64,000 bases of DNA from Pseudarthrobacter sp. Fe7 (GTDB lineage: Bacteria; Actinomycetota; Actinomycetes; Actinomycetales; Micrococcaceae), in contig CP099977.1 in assembly GCA_024372495.1 (NCBI GenBank), positions 1,674,001 to 1,738,000 on the forward strand, given 5' to 3'. Of the stretch, positions 1-9,507 are shown one piece after another (positions within the stretch are counted from its first letter, which is position 1; each line of letters opens with the position of its first letter). A program made the position numbers and the translations under genes. The notes below the pieces were generated by a model, which did not search any database, was not told where the DNA came from, and worked only from the letters and a program-made list of their open reading frames with translations.

Positions 1-739
1 GCGGGGCCGGGGAAGGTCGATGTCAAAGACGTCCTTGACCGAGCCGGGGCTGCTGGTCATGATCACCACGCGGTCCGAGAGCGCCACGGCCTCGTCCAGG
101 TCGTGGGTGATGAACAGGACCGAGGGGCGCAACTCCTCCCACAGCTTGAGGAGCCTCGTTCTGCATGATGGCCTTCGTCTGCACATCCAGGGCCCCGAAC
201 GGCTCATCCATGAGCAGGATCCGCGGATTGTTGATCAGGGCTGCCGCCATGGCCACCCGCTTGCGCATGCCACCCGAGAGCTGGTGAGGGTAGCGGTCCT
301 CGAATCCCGCCAGACCCACCCGGCGGAGCCAGTCCCGGGCAAGGTCGGTGGCCTGCCGCTTCGGCGTCCCGAGCAGGATGGGGCCCATCATGACGTTGCC
401 GAGCACGCTCTTCCAGGGAAACAGGGCGTCTGCCTGGAACATGTAGCTCACGCCGTTGGTGATGCCTTCCACGAGATTCCCGCCAACCCGCACCGAGCCG
501 GCGCTGGGCTGCTCCAGGCCGGAGACCTGGGCCAGCGTGGTGGATTTGCCGCATCCTGTTGGGCCGACAATGGAGCAGAACTGCCCCGCTTCGACCGTGA
601 CGGTCACATCCCGGATGGCCGTGAATGTTTCGCCCTTCGGCGTGAGGTAGCGCTTGGTCAAGCCGGAGACCTCGATGCGGGCTCCGTCCGCAGACGCGTG
701 GGGATGGCCGGGTGGCCTGGGTGTGTGGGGCGTATTCAT
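1..739 (-). CDS. ABC transporter ATPase, nitrate/sulfonate/taurine type (partial, runs off left edge)
   Basis: ATP-hydrolysing subunit of an importer of the SsuB/TauB/NrtD family, working at the inner face of the membrane. Visible motifs are Walker A GPTGCGKST, signature LSGGM, and Walker B ILLMDEPFGALD. The start is the ATG at 739. The frame breaks near 152-156, where AGCCT stands for AGCT; repair restores NELLKLWEEL and the H-loop region ITHDLDEA. The repaired frame then stays open to base 1, so the C-terminus and partner genes lie outside the window. It is transcribed away from the sensor kinase at 927. The substrate (sulfonate, nitrate, pyrimidine precursor) cannot be told from the ATPase alone. 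Confidence 0.85.
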
Positions 740-926
740 TGCAAGACCTCGCTGTCTTCTTGTCCATGTAGTCCGGGTTCGTGATGGAGATCACTGGAAC
801 TGTGTGAAGCTTATGAAGTGATTAATCCGGCCAGAAAGACTTCCGTAAGATGTGTGCTTTAGCCGCAAAAGTGCACGTTTTGTGCGTTTTCTGCTCCCCG
901 GCAAAACGCGTGCCGGAGGGCGCCCG

Positions 927-2568
927 GTGAGCCCGGGATCCGTGGTGCAGCGGCACCGGGTCCGCCACCGGTTTTCGACGCTGACCGCCCAGATCCTGCT
1001 GGCCTCGTTGTCGCTGTTGCTCTTTACGGTCGCCCTCGGCGGATTCCTCTTTTCGATGATCAGCAACCAGACCCTGGACCAGCAGTACCAGCTGCGTGCC
1101 CTGGCCATAGCGACCACCACCGCGCAGATGTCCGAAGTCCGGTCCGCATTGGCCGCGGGTGACGCCGGCCACGTCATCGACGGGATCGCCCACCGGATCA
1201 TGGCCGCTGCCCAGCCCGACTACGTTGTGGTCAGCGACAGGGACGGGACGCGGTTTTCGCACCCCGACCCCGGGTTGATTGGCCGCCGGCTGGAGGAACC
1301 GGTAGCCGTCCTGGACGGCCAGACCCACGTAGGGTTCGATCCTGGAAGCCTGGGCCGGTCCGCCAACGCCAAGGCCCCCATCTTCGGGGCTGACGGTTCA
1401 GTGATCGGCCAGGTGTCGGTGGGGATTGAGGACACCCAGGTCCTGAGCAACCAGATGCAGAACATCTGGCTGATCACCGGGTTTTCCGCGCTGGTCCTTG
1501 CATTGGGTGTGGCAGGTTCGCTGTTGCTTTCCCGGCGCATTAAACGTGTCACCTTCGACCTGGAGCCGGCCGAGATCGCCTCCCTGCTGCAGGAACGTGA
1601 AGCGCTGCTGCACGGAATCCGGGAGGCCGTCGTCGGTCTCGACGACGACGGCAAGGTGACGGTGATCAACGAGGAAGCGCGGCGCCTCCTTCACCTGGAA
1701 GGGGAAGCGCTGGGAAAGCCCATCGCCGACCTGCTTCCGCACGGCCGCCTGCGCGATCTTCTCGCCGGCCGGCTCCCGGGAGCCGATCAGGTGGCGCTTA
1801 CCGACGACGCACTGCTGGTGGTGAACCGGATGCCCGTCTCCACCGCGGGCCGCAGCATCGGTTCGGTGGTCACGTTGCGGGACCGCACCGAAATTGAAGG
1901 CCTGGTGCGCGACCTGCATTCCATCCAGGGCCTGATGGAGGCGATGCGCGCCCTGGAACACGAGTACGCCAACCGGCTGCACATTGTTGACGGCCTGCTG
2001 GAAATGGGGGACCTGGCGCATGCCAAGAGGTACGTCTCCCAGGTATCCGCCATGTCCAGGTCGCTGGGTGAACGGCTGCGGGCCACCATTGCCCCGCCTG
2101 AACTGGCCGCCCTGCTGCTCGCCAAAGTGGCTGTCGCAGCAGAGCAGGACGTGCAGATGGAGGTGACCGCCGACTCCAGGCTGGAACATCCCGAGGTGGA
2201 CCACGCGGAGCCTGCTAACCATAGTGGGGAACCTCCTGGACAATGCGGTGGACGCGCTCGCCAATACGCCGCGCCCGCGCGTCGTCACGGTACAGTTCGA
2301 CGACGCCGACGGTGTCTTCATCGCGGTCCGGGACAACGGGCCCGGCGTCCCGGCGGACAAGATCGACCAGGTGATGGTGGATGGCTACTCCACCAAGGAC
2401 CCACGGCCGGGAATGCGCCGCGGGATCGGGCTGGCACTGGTAAGCCGGATTGTGCGCAGGGCGGGTGGGACGCTGGACGTGTTCCCCGGGCCCGGCGGTA
2501 ACTTTGAGGTATGGCTGCCGGCAACGGAGCAGGCAGCGGCTGAAGACAGGAGCGCAGGCGTTGATTAA
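927..2568 (+). CDS. CitA/DcuS-type sensor histidine kinase
   Basis: Membrane sensor kinase of the citrate/C4-dicarboxylate family. From the GTG at 927 it has a first membrane helix near residues 22-45, an extracytoplasmic PAS-like sensor domain, a second helix near residues 185-205, a cytoplasmic PAS domain, then a SpoB-type phosphoacceptor region (HEYANRLH) and an HATPase with N-box GNLLDNAVDAL and DNGPGVP. GTG 927 is preferred to the ATG at 852 because GGAGGG sits six bases before it. The frame breaks at 2209-2213 (AGCCT for AGCT); repaired length is about 546 residues. It overlaps the response regulator by eight bases. The ligand is probably a di- or tricarboxylate, by family inference only. 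Confidence 0.88.
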
Positions 2569-3229
2569 GACGCTGGTAGTGGACGACGACTTCCGGGTTG
2601 CGGGCATCCACGCGGCCCGGGTGGCGCGGGTGGACGGGTTCGAGTGCGTCGGCCAGGTGTACAGCGCGGCCGCCGCGCGCGAGGCCATTGCGCGCCTGGA
2701 TCCGGATCTGCTCCTGCTGGATATCCACCTGCCGGACGAGGACGGGCTGTCCCTCCTGCGCTCATTGCAGGCTGCCGGAACGCAGGTTGACTGCATCGTG
2801 ATCACGGCAGCCCAGGACCTGGCCACCGTCAAGTCCGCCATGACCAGCGGAGCCGTGTACTACCTGGTCAAGCCCTTTGGATTCGACCGGCTCCGTACGC
2901 AGCTGGAGGCCTACCGGAAGTGGCGGGAGGAGCTTGAATCGGTATCCCTGGCCAACCAGGCGACCATTGACAGTCTCTACAAGGCCCGGCTGGCAGGAAT
3001 CAAGGCAGCAGCCCCGGCACCACGCCTGCAACCCACCATGCAGAAAGTGTTCGACGCCGTCCGGGCGTCCCGCGGACCTGTCAACGCTGCAGAAATCGCC
3101 GAGCAGCTAGGCGTCAGCAGGCCCACCGCGCAACGGTACCTGAGCACCCTGGAACGCAAGGGCCTCCTGGTCCTGGACCTCACCTATGGCAGCACCGGAC
3201 GGCCGCTGAACTCATACACCATTTCCTAG
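2561..3229 (+). CDS. CitB/DcuR-type response regulator
   Basis: Partner of the upstream kinase. The receiver domain (about residues 1-120) shows the acidic pocket VDDDFRVA, phosphoacceptor Asp in LLLLDIHLPD and the conserved Lys in LVKPFGF. The C-terminal part carries a helix-turn-helix, AEIAEQLGVSRPTAQRYL, as in CitB/DcuR regulators. The TTG at 2561 is chosen because it overlaps the kinase stop and follows an AGGAG-like site at 2548-2552. Length is 222 residues, normal for the family. A target promoter may be the divergent 740-926 region or the adjacent ABC transporter; this is inference from position. Confidence 0.88.
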   Translation: MIKTLVVDDDFRVAGIHAARVARVDGFECVGQVYSAAAAREAIARLDPDLLLLDIHLPDEDGLSLLRSLQAAGTQVDCIVITAAQDLATVKSAMTSGAVYYLVKPFGFDRLRTQLEAYRKWREELESVSLANQATIDSLYKARLAGIKAAAPAPRLQPTMQKVFDAVRASRGPVNAAEIAEQLGVSRPTAQRYLSTLERKGLLVLDLTYGSTGRPLNSYTIS

Positions 3230-3443
3230 TGTTTTCCCGGACGCCGGCCCCCGCCGTCCAGCGTGTCGCATTTAGATGGAGGCGGGGGTCACATTCAAGT
3301 AGAAGTGCAGGTCAAGGGCCGGTTGAACTTTCAAATAACTTGAGCTTTTGTTGACCTTTTACCCCCTCACTTCCTGAGGTTGGCCCGGCAATGTTGTCCC
3401 CAGTTAGACCACTTGCACACATCCAAGTCTGAGGGGACACACC

Positions 3444-3983
3444 ATGAAGAACAGCACTTTGCTCAAGGGAACCGCAGCCATCGCCGTTGGCGCCGCACTG
3501 CTGCTGGGCGGCGGCGGAACCCTGGCCAACTGGAACGCAGAAGCAACCGCCGCTCCCGGCACCATCGTTTCCGGTGACCTGAACGTCACGGCCGCCAACG
3601 GCGTGTGGACCGACCGTACGGGCACCGTCATTGCGGACATCAACGCCTACAAGGTCGTTCCCGGCGACAAACTCACGTTCACCCAAGCGCTCACCGTGAA
3701 GCTGGTGGGCAACAAGATGGCCGCCAACGTTGCCACCACCGGCATCAGCGCCACCAACGGTTTCACGCCGGCCAACGTATCGGTGAGCGCTCCCGTACTC
3801 ACGGTAGGCACCACCCCTGTGGCCAACCCGTTGGTGCCCACGGCCTCGGACCAGACGGTCACCGCAACCATCACCTTCGAATTCCTGTCCACCACCACCG
3901 GCCGCGCGGACACCACCAAGAGCTACAACTTCAACAACGTGGCTTTCCAGCTGACCCAGGTAACCCAGCCCGGCCTTTCCTAA
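3444..3983 (+). CDS. Alternate-signal-peptide exported protein (TasA/camelysin-like)
   Basis: A 179-residue secreted protein. The N-terminus has a basic start (MKNSTLLKG), a hydrophobic core and then a LANWNAEATAAPGTI segment, the pattern of actinobacterial proteins processed by a SipW-like signal peptidase. The rest is rich in Thr, Val and Ala and looks like beta-sandwich, as in TasA-type surface or fibre proteins. A strong GAGGGG site precedes the ATG. It opens a four-gene cluster with a second related protein, a SipW-like peptidase and a third related protein. The fibre role is inferred from the family, not visible directly. Confidence 0.75.
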   Translation: MKNSTLLKGTAAIAVGAALLLGGGGTLANWNAEATAAPGTIVSGDLNVTAANGVWTDRTGTVIADINAYKVVPGDKLTFTQALTVKLVGNKMAANVATTGISATNGFTPANVSVSAPVLTVGTTPVANPLVPTASDQTVTATITFEFLSTTTGRADTTKSYNFNNVAFQLTQVTQPGLS

Positions 3984-3991
3984 CCTGACAT

Positions 3992-4019
3992 GGCCGGGTG
4001 GCCCTGGGGCCACCCGGCC
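3992..4019 (+). terminator. Intercistronic hairpin inside the SipW cluster
   Basis: A perfect 12-bp inverted repeat (GGCCGGGTGGCC / GGCCACCCGGCC) with a CTGG loop lies between the first and second exported-protein genes. It has no T-run, so it may be a partial terminator or an mRNA stabiliser that raises the level of the first gene. Confidence 0.6.
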
Positions 4020-4051
4020 CGCAGCATCAGGAAAGAGGACCAGGAGGAAAA

Positions 4052-4659
4052 ATGCGCACCAAGCGCTCACTGCAGGCGGCAGTACTCATCGCCGCAGCAG
4101 TGATCCTGGGCCTGTTCACCGTGCAGGGAACATTTGCCCTCTGGAATGCCTCCGCGGTAGCCGCTCCGGGTACCGTCTCTGCGGCCTCGTTTGACGTGGC
4201 GCTGACGGCAGTCAACTCAGGCCAGGCCACAAACATGACCCTGGCCAACGGGGCCGCAGCCAACCTCGCATTGTCGCCGGCGGGAACCCTCGGGCCGGGC
4301 ACCCCGGTATCCGGGGAGTGCTGGTCACCAACAACACCAACGCAGGCGGCCAGTTCAACACCGCGATCACGGTAGGGCAGGCAACGGTGGCAAACACCGG
4401 CGGCGGAACCTTGGCCTCCTACATCATCGTCAACGCCAAGACCGCCGCTTCCTCCGCCGAATGCGGCTCCGGCACCGGCTATGCACCGATCGGCACCGCA
4501 GGACTCGTCTCACCGACGGTGGCCAAGGGCGGTTCCACCGTCTTCTGCTTCCAGGTCAGCCTCACCTCCGGCGCCCCGTCTACAGTGAAAGGACAAGCAG
4601 TGAACATCTCCCTTCCGCTCACCGCACGTCAGCTCTGCGGGGTGCCGAGTGGCTGCTGA
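4052..4659 (+). CDS. Second alternate-signal exported protein
   Basis: Secreted protein related to the one at 3444. It starts MRTKRSLQ, has a hydrophobic stretch and then FALWNASAVAAPGTV, the same processing region. A GGAGGA site lies just before ATG 4052. The frame breaks at 4317-4319, where AGT stands for AGCT; repair gives VSGELLVTNNTNAGG and about 202 residues. Two late cysteines (CFQV and QLCGV) could form a disulfide. The end overlaps the start of the signal peptidase gene by 11 bases, so translation is probably coupled. The likely role is surface or matrix protein, by analogy with TasA. Confidence 0.7.
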
Positions 4660-5293
4660 CCTGACCGAACGCCTGCTGGGCGGCGACACCGGGCCCGGTC
4701 AAGCGGGAACCGAAACTCCCGCAACCGCTCCGCGAAGTGAACGCAGGCGCAAGGCCGCCTGGGCCGCCGTCGGACGCTTTGTGAGCATGGCCGCAATGCT
4801 GGTTGCTTTGTTCGCGGCCCTGGTTCTAATCGTAGTGCCGGTGGTTTCCGGGTCGCAGACCTATACGGTGCTGACCAAGTCCATGGCGCAGCACTACCCG
4901 CCAGGCACCTTCATGGTGATGAAGCCTGCACCGTTCGATGAGCTGAAGTACGGCGACGTGATAACTTTCCAGCTGTACTCGGGGCGCCCGGATGTGGAAA
5001 CACACCGGATCGTGGGGTTCGGGTCCACCCAGCAGGGCGAGAAGACGCTCATCACCAAGGGCGACAACAACGGCGCCAACGATCCTGAGCCCATCCGGGC
5101 CATCCAGGTCAAGGGCAAATTGTTCTACGCCGTGCCGTACGTCGGTTTCGTGGCGAACTTCCTGGGAAACTCCAACCGGGAAACGTGGACTGTCATCGCG
5201 GCCGTGGCCTTGATCGGCCACGGAGCCGTCACCGTGTACAGGTCCGTCCGCAAGACCCGCAAGCGGGATGACCAGGCTGCCGGGGCCAAGTAA
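4649..5293 (+). CDS. sipW: Signal peptidase I, SipW (ER) type
   Basis: Membrane peptidase that should cleave the alternate signal peptides of the neighbouring exported proteins. There is a membrane helix near residues 45-70, then the catalytic Ser in LTKSMAQ, a His in ETHRIVG in place of the bacterial Lys, and the KGDNN motif. The Ser/His pair is the mark of ER/SipW-type signal peptidases. A second helix lies near residues 170-190. The GTG at 4649 overlaps the preceding gene; 214 residues fits the family. It is followed with no gap by another exported protein, so the four genes form one operon of peptidase plus substrates. Confidence 0.85.
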   Translation: MAADLTERLLGGDTGPGQAGTETPATAPRSERRRKAAWAAVGRFVSMAAMLVALFAALVLIVVPVVSGSQTYTVLTKSMAQHYPPGTFMVMKPAPFDELKYGDVITFQLYSGRPDVETHRIVGFGSTQQGEKTLITKGDNNGANDPEPIRAIQVKGKLFYAVPYVGFVANFLGNSNRETWTVIAAVALIGHGAVTVYRSVRKTRKRDDQAAGAK

Positions 5294-5782
5294 ATGGACT
5301 GGTTCCGGAGCATTCCCGGTTCGGCGCCAGCCGTCGGGGCCTTCGTGCTCACGGTGCTCCTGGGCATCGGCGGCGCCTCGGCGTCGGCCCTTTGGCAACA
5401 AAGCGCGACGGCGGGCATGACAGTCACCGCGTCAGGAACCTGGCCTCCGCCGGTATTCCCCACTCCCGTGTGCAGCAATGTGGACAACGCGAATAAATAC
5501 GTTTCGCTCGGGTACTCGGGATTCTCCGAGGCTCCTACAAAGCTCACGCTCTCGGCAACTGGAGCCAACGGAGTCTACGGGGCCAGTGCGGACGTGGCTG
5601 GCCCGTTCAGTGTTTCCGGGAGCTTTTCGCTCTTCGGTAACTCCGGGATCTTCACCCAAGTGACAACCACTCCGGCGACCGTCAAGATCGTGGCAACGTT
5701 CGCAGGCGGAATGCAGTCCACAGCTTACGTAAACGTGAACCTGGGAGTCGGCACGGGAAGCGGCAAGATCTACTGCGCCTGA
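5294..5782 (+). CDS. Third alternate-signal exported protein
   Basis: A 162-residue secreted protein whose ATG follows directly on the peptidase stop. The N-terminal hydrophobic segment ends in ASALWQQSATAGMTVTASG, which repeats the LW...SAT...G pattern of the two other cluster members. The remainder is rich in Gly, Ser, Thr and Val with no catalytic motif. Two cysteines (VCSN and the penultimate residue) may pair. It is probably a SipW substrate; whether it is a minor fibre subunit, an anchor or something else cannot be told. Confidence 0.65.
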   Translation: MDWFRSIPGSAPAVGAFVLTVLLGIGGASASALWQQSATAGMTVTASGTWPPPVFPTPVCSNVDNANKYVSLGYSGFSEAPTKLTLSATGANGVYGASADVAGPFSVSGSFSLFGNSGIFTQVTTTPATVKIVATFAGGMQSTAYVNVNLGVGTGSGKIYCA

Positions 5783-5871
5783 GCTTCCTGCTGCGGGGCT
5801 GCGGAGTATCGCCGTCGTGTGTTCCCCCCTGTCCGCCGGCTGGCAGCTTGGGCGATCCGTACACTGGCACC

Positions 5872-6250
5872 ATGTCATGCCGAATCAGCGAACTGGTCCT
5901 GAACTGCTCCGACCCCGAACTGCTTGCGCGGTTCTGGAGCGGCGTCCTTGGTTATGTGGAGCCTGGACCGGGAGGACGGCGCGATTGAGATCGGGCCGCC
6001 GGAAGCCGGGTTCGGCGGGCTGCAGCCCACAATCTTCCTGAGCCCCAGCAGCAATCCGCGCGTGCGCAGGCTTCCGCTGCACATCGACGTCAACCCGGTG
6101 GACCGGGACCAGGACGCCGAACTGGAACGCCTGCTGTCCCTCGGTGCGCGGCCGGCGGATGTTGGTCAGGCCGGCGGCGAGCAGTGGCACGTCCTGCAGG
6201 ACCCCGAAGGGAACGAGTTCTGCCTGCTGCGCAAAAGGCTCGACCCCTGA
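5872..6250 (+). CDS. VOC (glyoxalase-like) family protein
   Basis: Small single-domain protein of the glyoxalase/bleomycin-resistance fold. Features are the opening RISELVLNCSDPELLARFW, a central LHIDVNPVD and the ending WHVLQDPEGNEFCLLR. The frame breaks at 5960-5964 (AGCCT for AGCT); repaired length is about 125 residues, normal for a one-domain VOC protein. TACACT lies exactly six bases before the ATG and there is no Shine-Dalgarno site, which suggests a leaderless mRNA. The substrate is unknown. Confidence 0.75.
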
Positions 6251-6522
6251 AACGGGATCGCTGCGCACCGGGACTGAAAGCGAGCGGGGAGTGCCCGGCG
6301 GCGCCCACTTCAAAACGCCTGCCAGGCACCTGCAACTATTCACTGCACCGATCAAGCCAGGGGACACCAATTCCTCAAGGTTGCCTCAAGACTTCCCGGC
6401 AGGACGCCGGCTCCTGATACGCCCGGGACCTGCGGCCCTAACGGGGCGGCTCCGGAAACGCTAGATTGTGCCTGCGCATGGTGGCGTCTCCCACCCCGGC
6501 CCATCGCTACCGAGGGATTACC

Positions 6523-6818
6523 GTGGAACTCTTCAGCGACAGACCTGCCCTCGCCGCAGTCGCCCTGACCAGGCTCGTGGCGGCCGAGACAGACGCCGCG
6601 GGACGCCCGGCCGGCCGCCTCCAGGCGTACCTCAGCGACCTCATGGCCCGGAACGGGCGCGGCATCGTGGGGGGCTCGCCGTCGAACTTGCCCGGCAGCA
6701 CCTCTCCGCACTGGACCGGCTGGCCACGGCGACCGGGAGGTCCGCTGCCCGCTATCTCGACGAGATTGAGCTTGCCGCAGCCATGGGGGAGAGCATCGGA
6801 CGGGACAGCCCCCGGTGA
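6523..6818 (+). CDS. Small helical protein of unknown function
   Basis: I do not recognise this gene. From the GTG at 6523, with GAGGG at 6512-6516, the reading VELFSDRPALAAVALTRLVAAE continues to about 6675. It then shifts one frame, as if one base were missing in the G/C run, and goes on as GLAVELARQHLSALDRLAT to 6818. The repaired product is about 98 residues, Ala- and Leu-rich and probably all-helical. The frame change and codon-position GC support a real gene, but there is no functional clue. Confidence 0.45.
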
Positions 6819-6915
6819 CGCCAATTACATGTGATCTTGACCTGGACGAAACATAGCAGCACCCCCGCTCCTATACCCTTGTTGCAGGAATTTCAGGGAA
6901 GGAAATCACCAGCAG

Positions 6916-7758
6916 ATGGAAACTACGGACACCGTCGTGAAGCCAGTCATCGGGCTCAGCACCTACCTCGAGCAGGCGGACACCGCCGGCTGTGGTGCCG
7001 TCAGTGCCGCGTTCCTGCCGGAGACCTACCTCGCCCCCATCATCGCCGCGGGCGGCATCCCCGCCCTGCTTCCGCCGCAGCCCGTGTCGCAGGGTGTGGT
7101 CGAAGTCCTGGTCAGCCGACTCGACGGCCTTCTGATCCCGGGCGGTTGGGACGTGGATCCTGCACTCTACGGGCAGGAGCCGCACCCAAGCACCGACCAG
7201 CCGCGGCCCGAACGCGACGCCTGGGAGCGGGCCCTCATCCTCGAAGCGATCCGCCAGGATGTCCCGTTGCTCTGCATCTGCCGGGGCGAGCAGTTGCTGA
7301 ACGTCACCCTCGGCGGCACGCTGCACCAGCACCTTCCGGACGTCGTGGGGCACGGCGACCACCAGCCTGGGCGGCTTCCAGTACAACCGGATCCCGGTGG
7401 AGCCTGCGGCCGGATTCGCAGGCTCGCGCAGCTGATCGGTTCGGACGTCCAAATGGTTCCAGTGGCCCATCACCAGGCCGTGGACAAGCTGGGCGAGGGC
7501 CTGGTGGCGTCCGCCTGGACCGGGGAGCACGTGGTGGAGGCCATCGAATATCCCGAGGCCACCTTCACCATGGGCATCCAGTGGCACCCCGAGGAGCTGT
7601 CCGAGGACTACGGCCTTTTCCAGGGATTCGTCGAAGCAGCCCGGGCCATGTATCTGTCCCGCCTGCGCCCGGCAACGCCGTCGTCCGTTGCCGGTACTCC
7701 CGCTTCGTTCCTCCCGGAAACCACGCCTGCAATGTCGGTCAATCCAGAGGCCTTCTGA
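6916..7758 (+). CDS. PuuD-like class I glutamine amidotransferase / gamma-glutamyl-GABA hydrolase family
   Basis: Class I amidotransferase-fold hydrolase of the peptidase C26 family. Visible are the nucleophile region LLCICRGEQLLNV, the oxyanion strand GLLIPGGWDVDP, and the His-Glu pair in MGIQWHPEE. Three one-base insertions at 7364-7368, 7401-7405 and 7420-7424, each at an SAGCTS site, cancel one another. The raw sequence thus has an open but wrong 19-residue stretch; repair gives HQLGGFQYNRIPVELRPDSQ. Repaired length is about 279. PuuD hydrolyses gamma-glutamyl-GABA in putrescine breakdown, which would fit the decarboxylase downstream, but the exact substrate is inferred. Confidence 0.78.
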   Translation: METTDTVVKPVIGLSTYLEQADTAGCGAVSAAFLPETYLAPIIAAGGIPALLPPQPVSQGVVEVLVSRLDGLLIPGGWDVDPALYGQEPHPSTDQPRPERDAWERALILEAIRQDVPLLCICRGEQLLNVTLGGTLHQHLPDVVGHGDHQPGRLPVQPDPGGACGRIRRLAQLIGSDVQMVPVAHHQAVDKLGEGLVASAWTGEHVVEAIEYPEATFTMGIQWHPEELSEDYGLFQGFVEAARAMYLSRLRPATPSSVAGTPASFLPETTPAMSVNPEAF

Positions 7759-7829
7759 CCTGCGGAGGCGCCCTGCATCGGGGTCGCTGCCGCACGCCTT
7801 CCGTGCCGCCCATCCTTGCGGATGATAAA

Positions 7830-7841
7830 TAAGCATGCTTA
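7830..7841. promoter_or_regulatory. Palindrome TAAGC-N2-GCTTA, site 1
   Basis: TAAGCATGCTTA, a perfect 12-bp palindrome in the 222-bp gap before the first decarboxylase. Very similar sites lie before the Nramp gene (17760-17773) and in the 52.1-kb divergent promoter. It is probably an operator or promoter element. The rest of the gap shows nothing else I can name. Confidence 0.5.
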
Positions 7842-7980
7842 CTATGTGAAGGCAAGGTGAAGCCGCCGCCGACGGCGTTCCCGCCGTGGGAGCATCGTGA
7901 CCGGCTTCCAGTACAAGCGGTTTCGTGACTGCATTTTGGGGGTACCGGCAGCGGGGCCGCGTGGCAGCGGAAGAAATGCA

Positions 7981-9472
7981 ATGGCGCGCAAAGTGGATCA
8001 GAACCAGGCCCCCGTGATCGACGCGCTGGCCGAACACCAACGGCTGGAACGGTACGGTTTCACTCCGCCGGCGCACCGCCAGGGCCGCGTCGTGGACCCC
8101 CGCGTACTGGAAGTGCTGGGCGGGCAAAGCTTCAAGGCCGACGTCGTAGCCTCCTCCGGCCTGGACGACCGGAAGTCCTCCAATGGCTACCTGTCCAAGG
8201 CCGAAGAATTGTTGGCGGCCGCCGTCGGCGCTGACCAGGCCTTCTTCTCCACCTGCGGCAGCTCCCTGTCCGTCAAAGCCGCCATCCTGGCCGTGACGCG
8301 CGGCGAGGGGAGCTCCTGATCAGCCGCGACGCGCACAAGTCCGTGGTGTCCGGCCTGGTGCTGTCCGGCCTGCAGCCGCGGTGGATCAAACCCCGCTGGG
8401 ATAACGAGCTCAAGATGAGCCACCCCCGGCGCCGGAGGCTGTGGAGGAAATGTGGCAGCGCTACCCGGACGCCTCGGCTGCCCTGATCGTGAGCCCCACT
8501 CCGTACGGTACGTGCGCGGATCTGGAAGCGATTGTTGAAATCTGCCACAGACGGGGCAAGCCGCTGATCGTGGACGAGGCCTGGGGCGCCCATCTGCCCT
8601 TCCACCCGGATACCCCCACCTGGGCCATGGATGCCGGTGCGGACATCTGCGTGGTCAGCGTCCACAAGATGGGCCTCGGATTCGAACAAGGCTCCATTTT
8701 CCACCTCCAGGGCAGCCTGGTGGACCCCGTCCGGCTGAGCCAATGCGCCGACGTCCTGTCCACCACCAGCGCCAACACCCTCATCTACGGCGCCATGGAC
8801 GGCTGGCGGCGGCAGATGGTGCAGGAGGGAGAGGCCATGATCGGCAAGGCCCTTGACCTCACCCGCCGCGTGCGCAGGGCCATCGGGGGCATCCCCGGGC
8901 TGCACGTCCTGGAGGATGAGCTGGTCCATCAGGAGGCCTCCCACGACCTGGACATCCTGCACGTCCTGATTGATGTCTCGCAGCTGGGCATCACCGGCTA
9001 CCAGGCCACGGACTGGCTGCGCGAAAACTGCCGCATCGACCTGGGCACCAACGACCACCGGCGTGTCGAGGCGGTGATGTCCGTGTCCGACGACGACGGC
9101 ACGGCGGAGCGGCTGCTCGAGGGCCTGCGCGCGCTGGTTGATGCCGCCCCCTCCCTGCCCCGGCCGCCCGCCGTCGTGGTTCCTGACGAGAAGGACCTCT
9201 TCCTGGAGACCGTGATGCTGCCCCGCGACGCCTTCTTCGGCCCCGTGGAAGTGATCCCCGTGGAGGAAGCGCCCGGCCGGATCGCAGCGGAAATGGCAAC
9301 GCCGTACCCTCCCGGCGTTCCGCTGCTGCTCCCAGGTGAACGGATCAACAAGGCGGCCATCGACTACCTGCGGAGCGGCGTGGAAGCCGGCATGGTCCTG
9401 CCTGATCCGGCCGACCCGACACTGAAGACCATCCGCGTGGTGCGGGAGGAACCCCATAAACCGCAGAAGTAG
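7981..9472 (+). CDS. PLP-dependent Orn/Lys/Arg decarboxylase family protein, copy 1
   Basis: Fold-type I PLP enzyme of the Orn/Lys/Arg decarboxylase class. The PLP lysine is in VVSVHKMG, preceded by the Asp/Ala region IVDEAWGAHLPF. The C-terminal domain carries LETVMLPRDAFFGP and PYPPGVPLLLPGERI, typical of the biodegradative/SpeA-like group. Two one-base losses, in the G run near 8297 and the C run near 8429, break the frame; repaired length is about 497. ATG 7981 is chosen by alignment with copy 2 at 19257. The product is probably a diamine or agmatine; the amino-acid substrate cannot be read from sequence. The amidotransferase gene follows 35 bp later. Confidence 0.82.
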
Positions 9473-9507
9473 GCCTCCTAAACCGTTTTAACAGCAAGGA
9501 AATCAAC

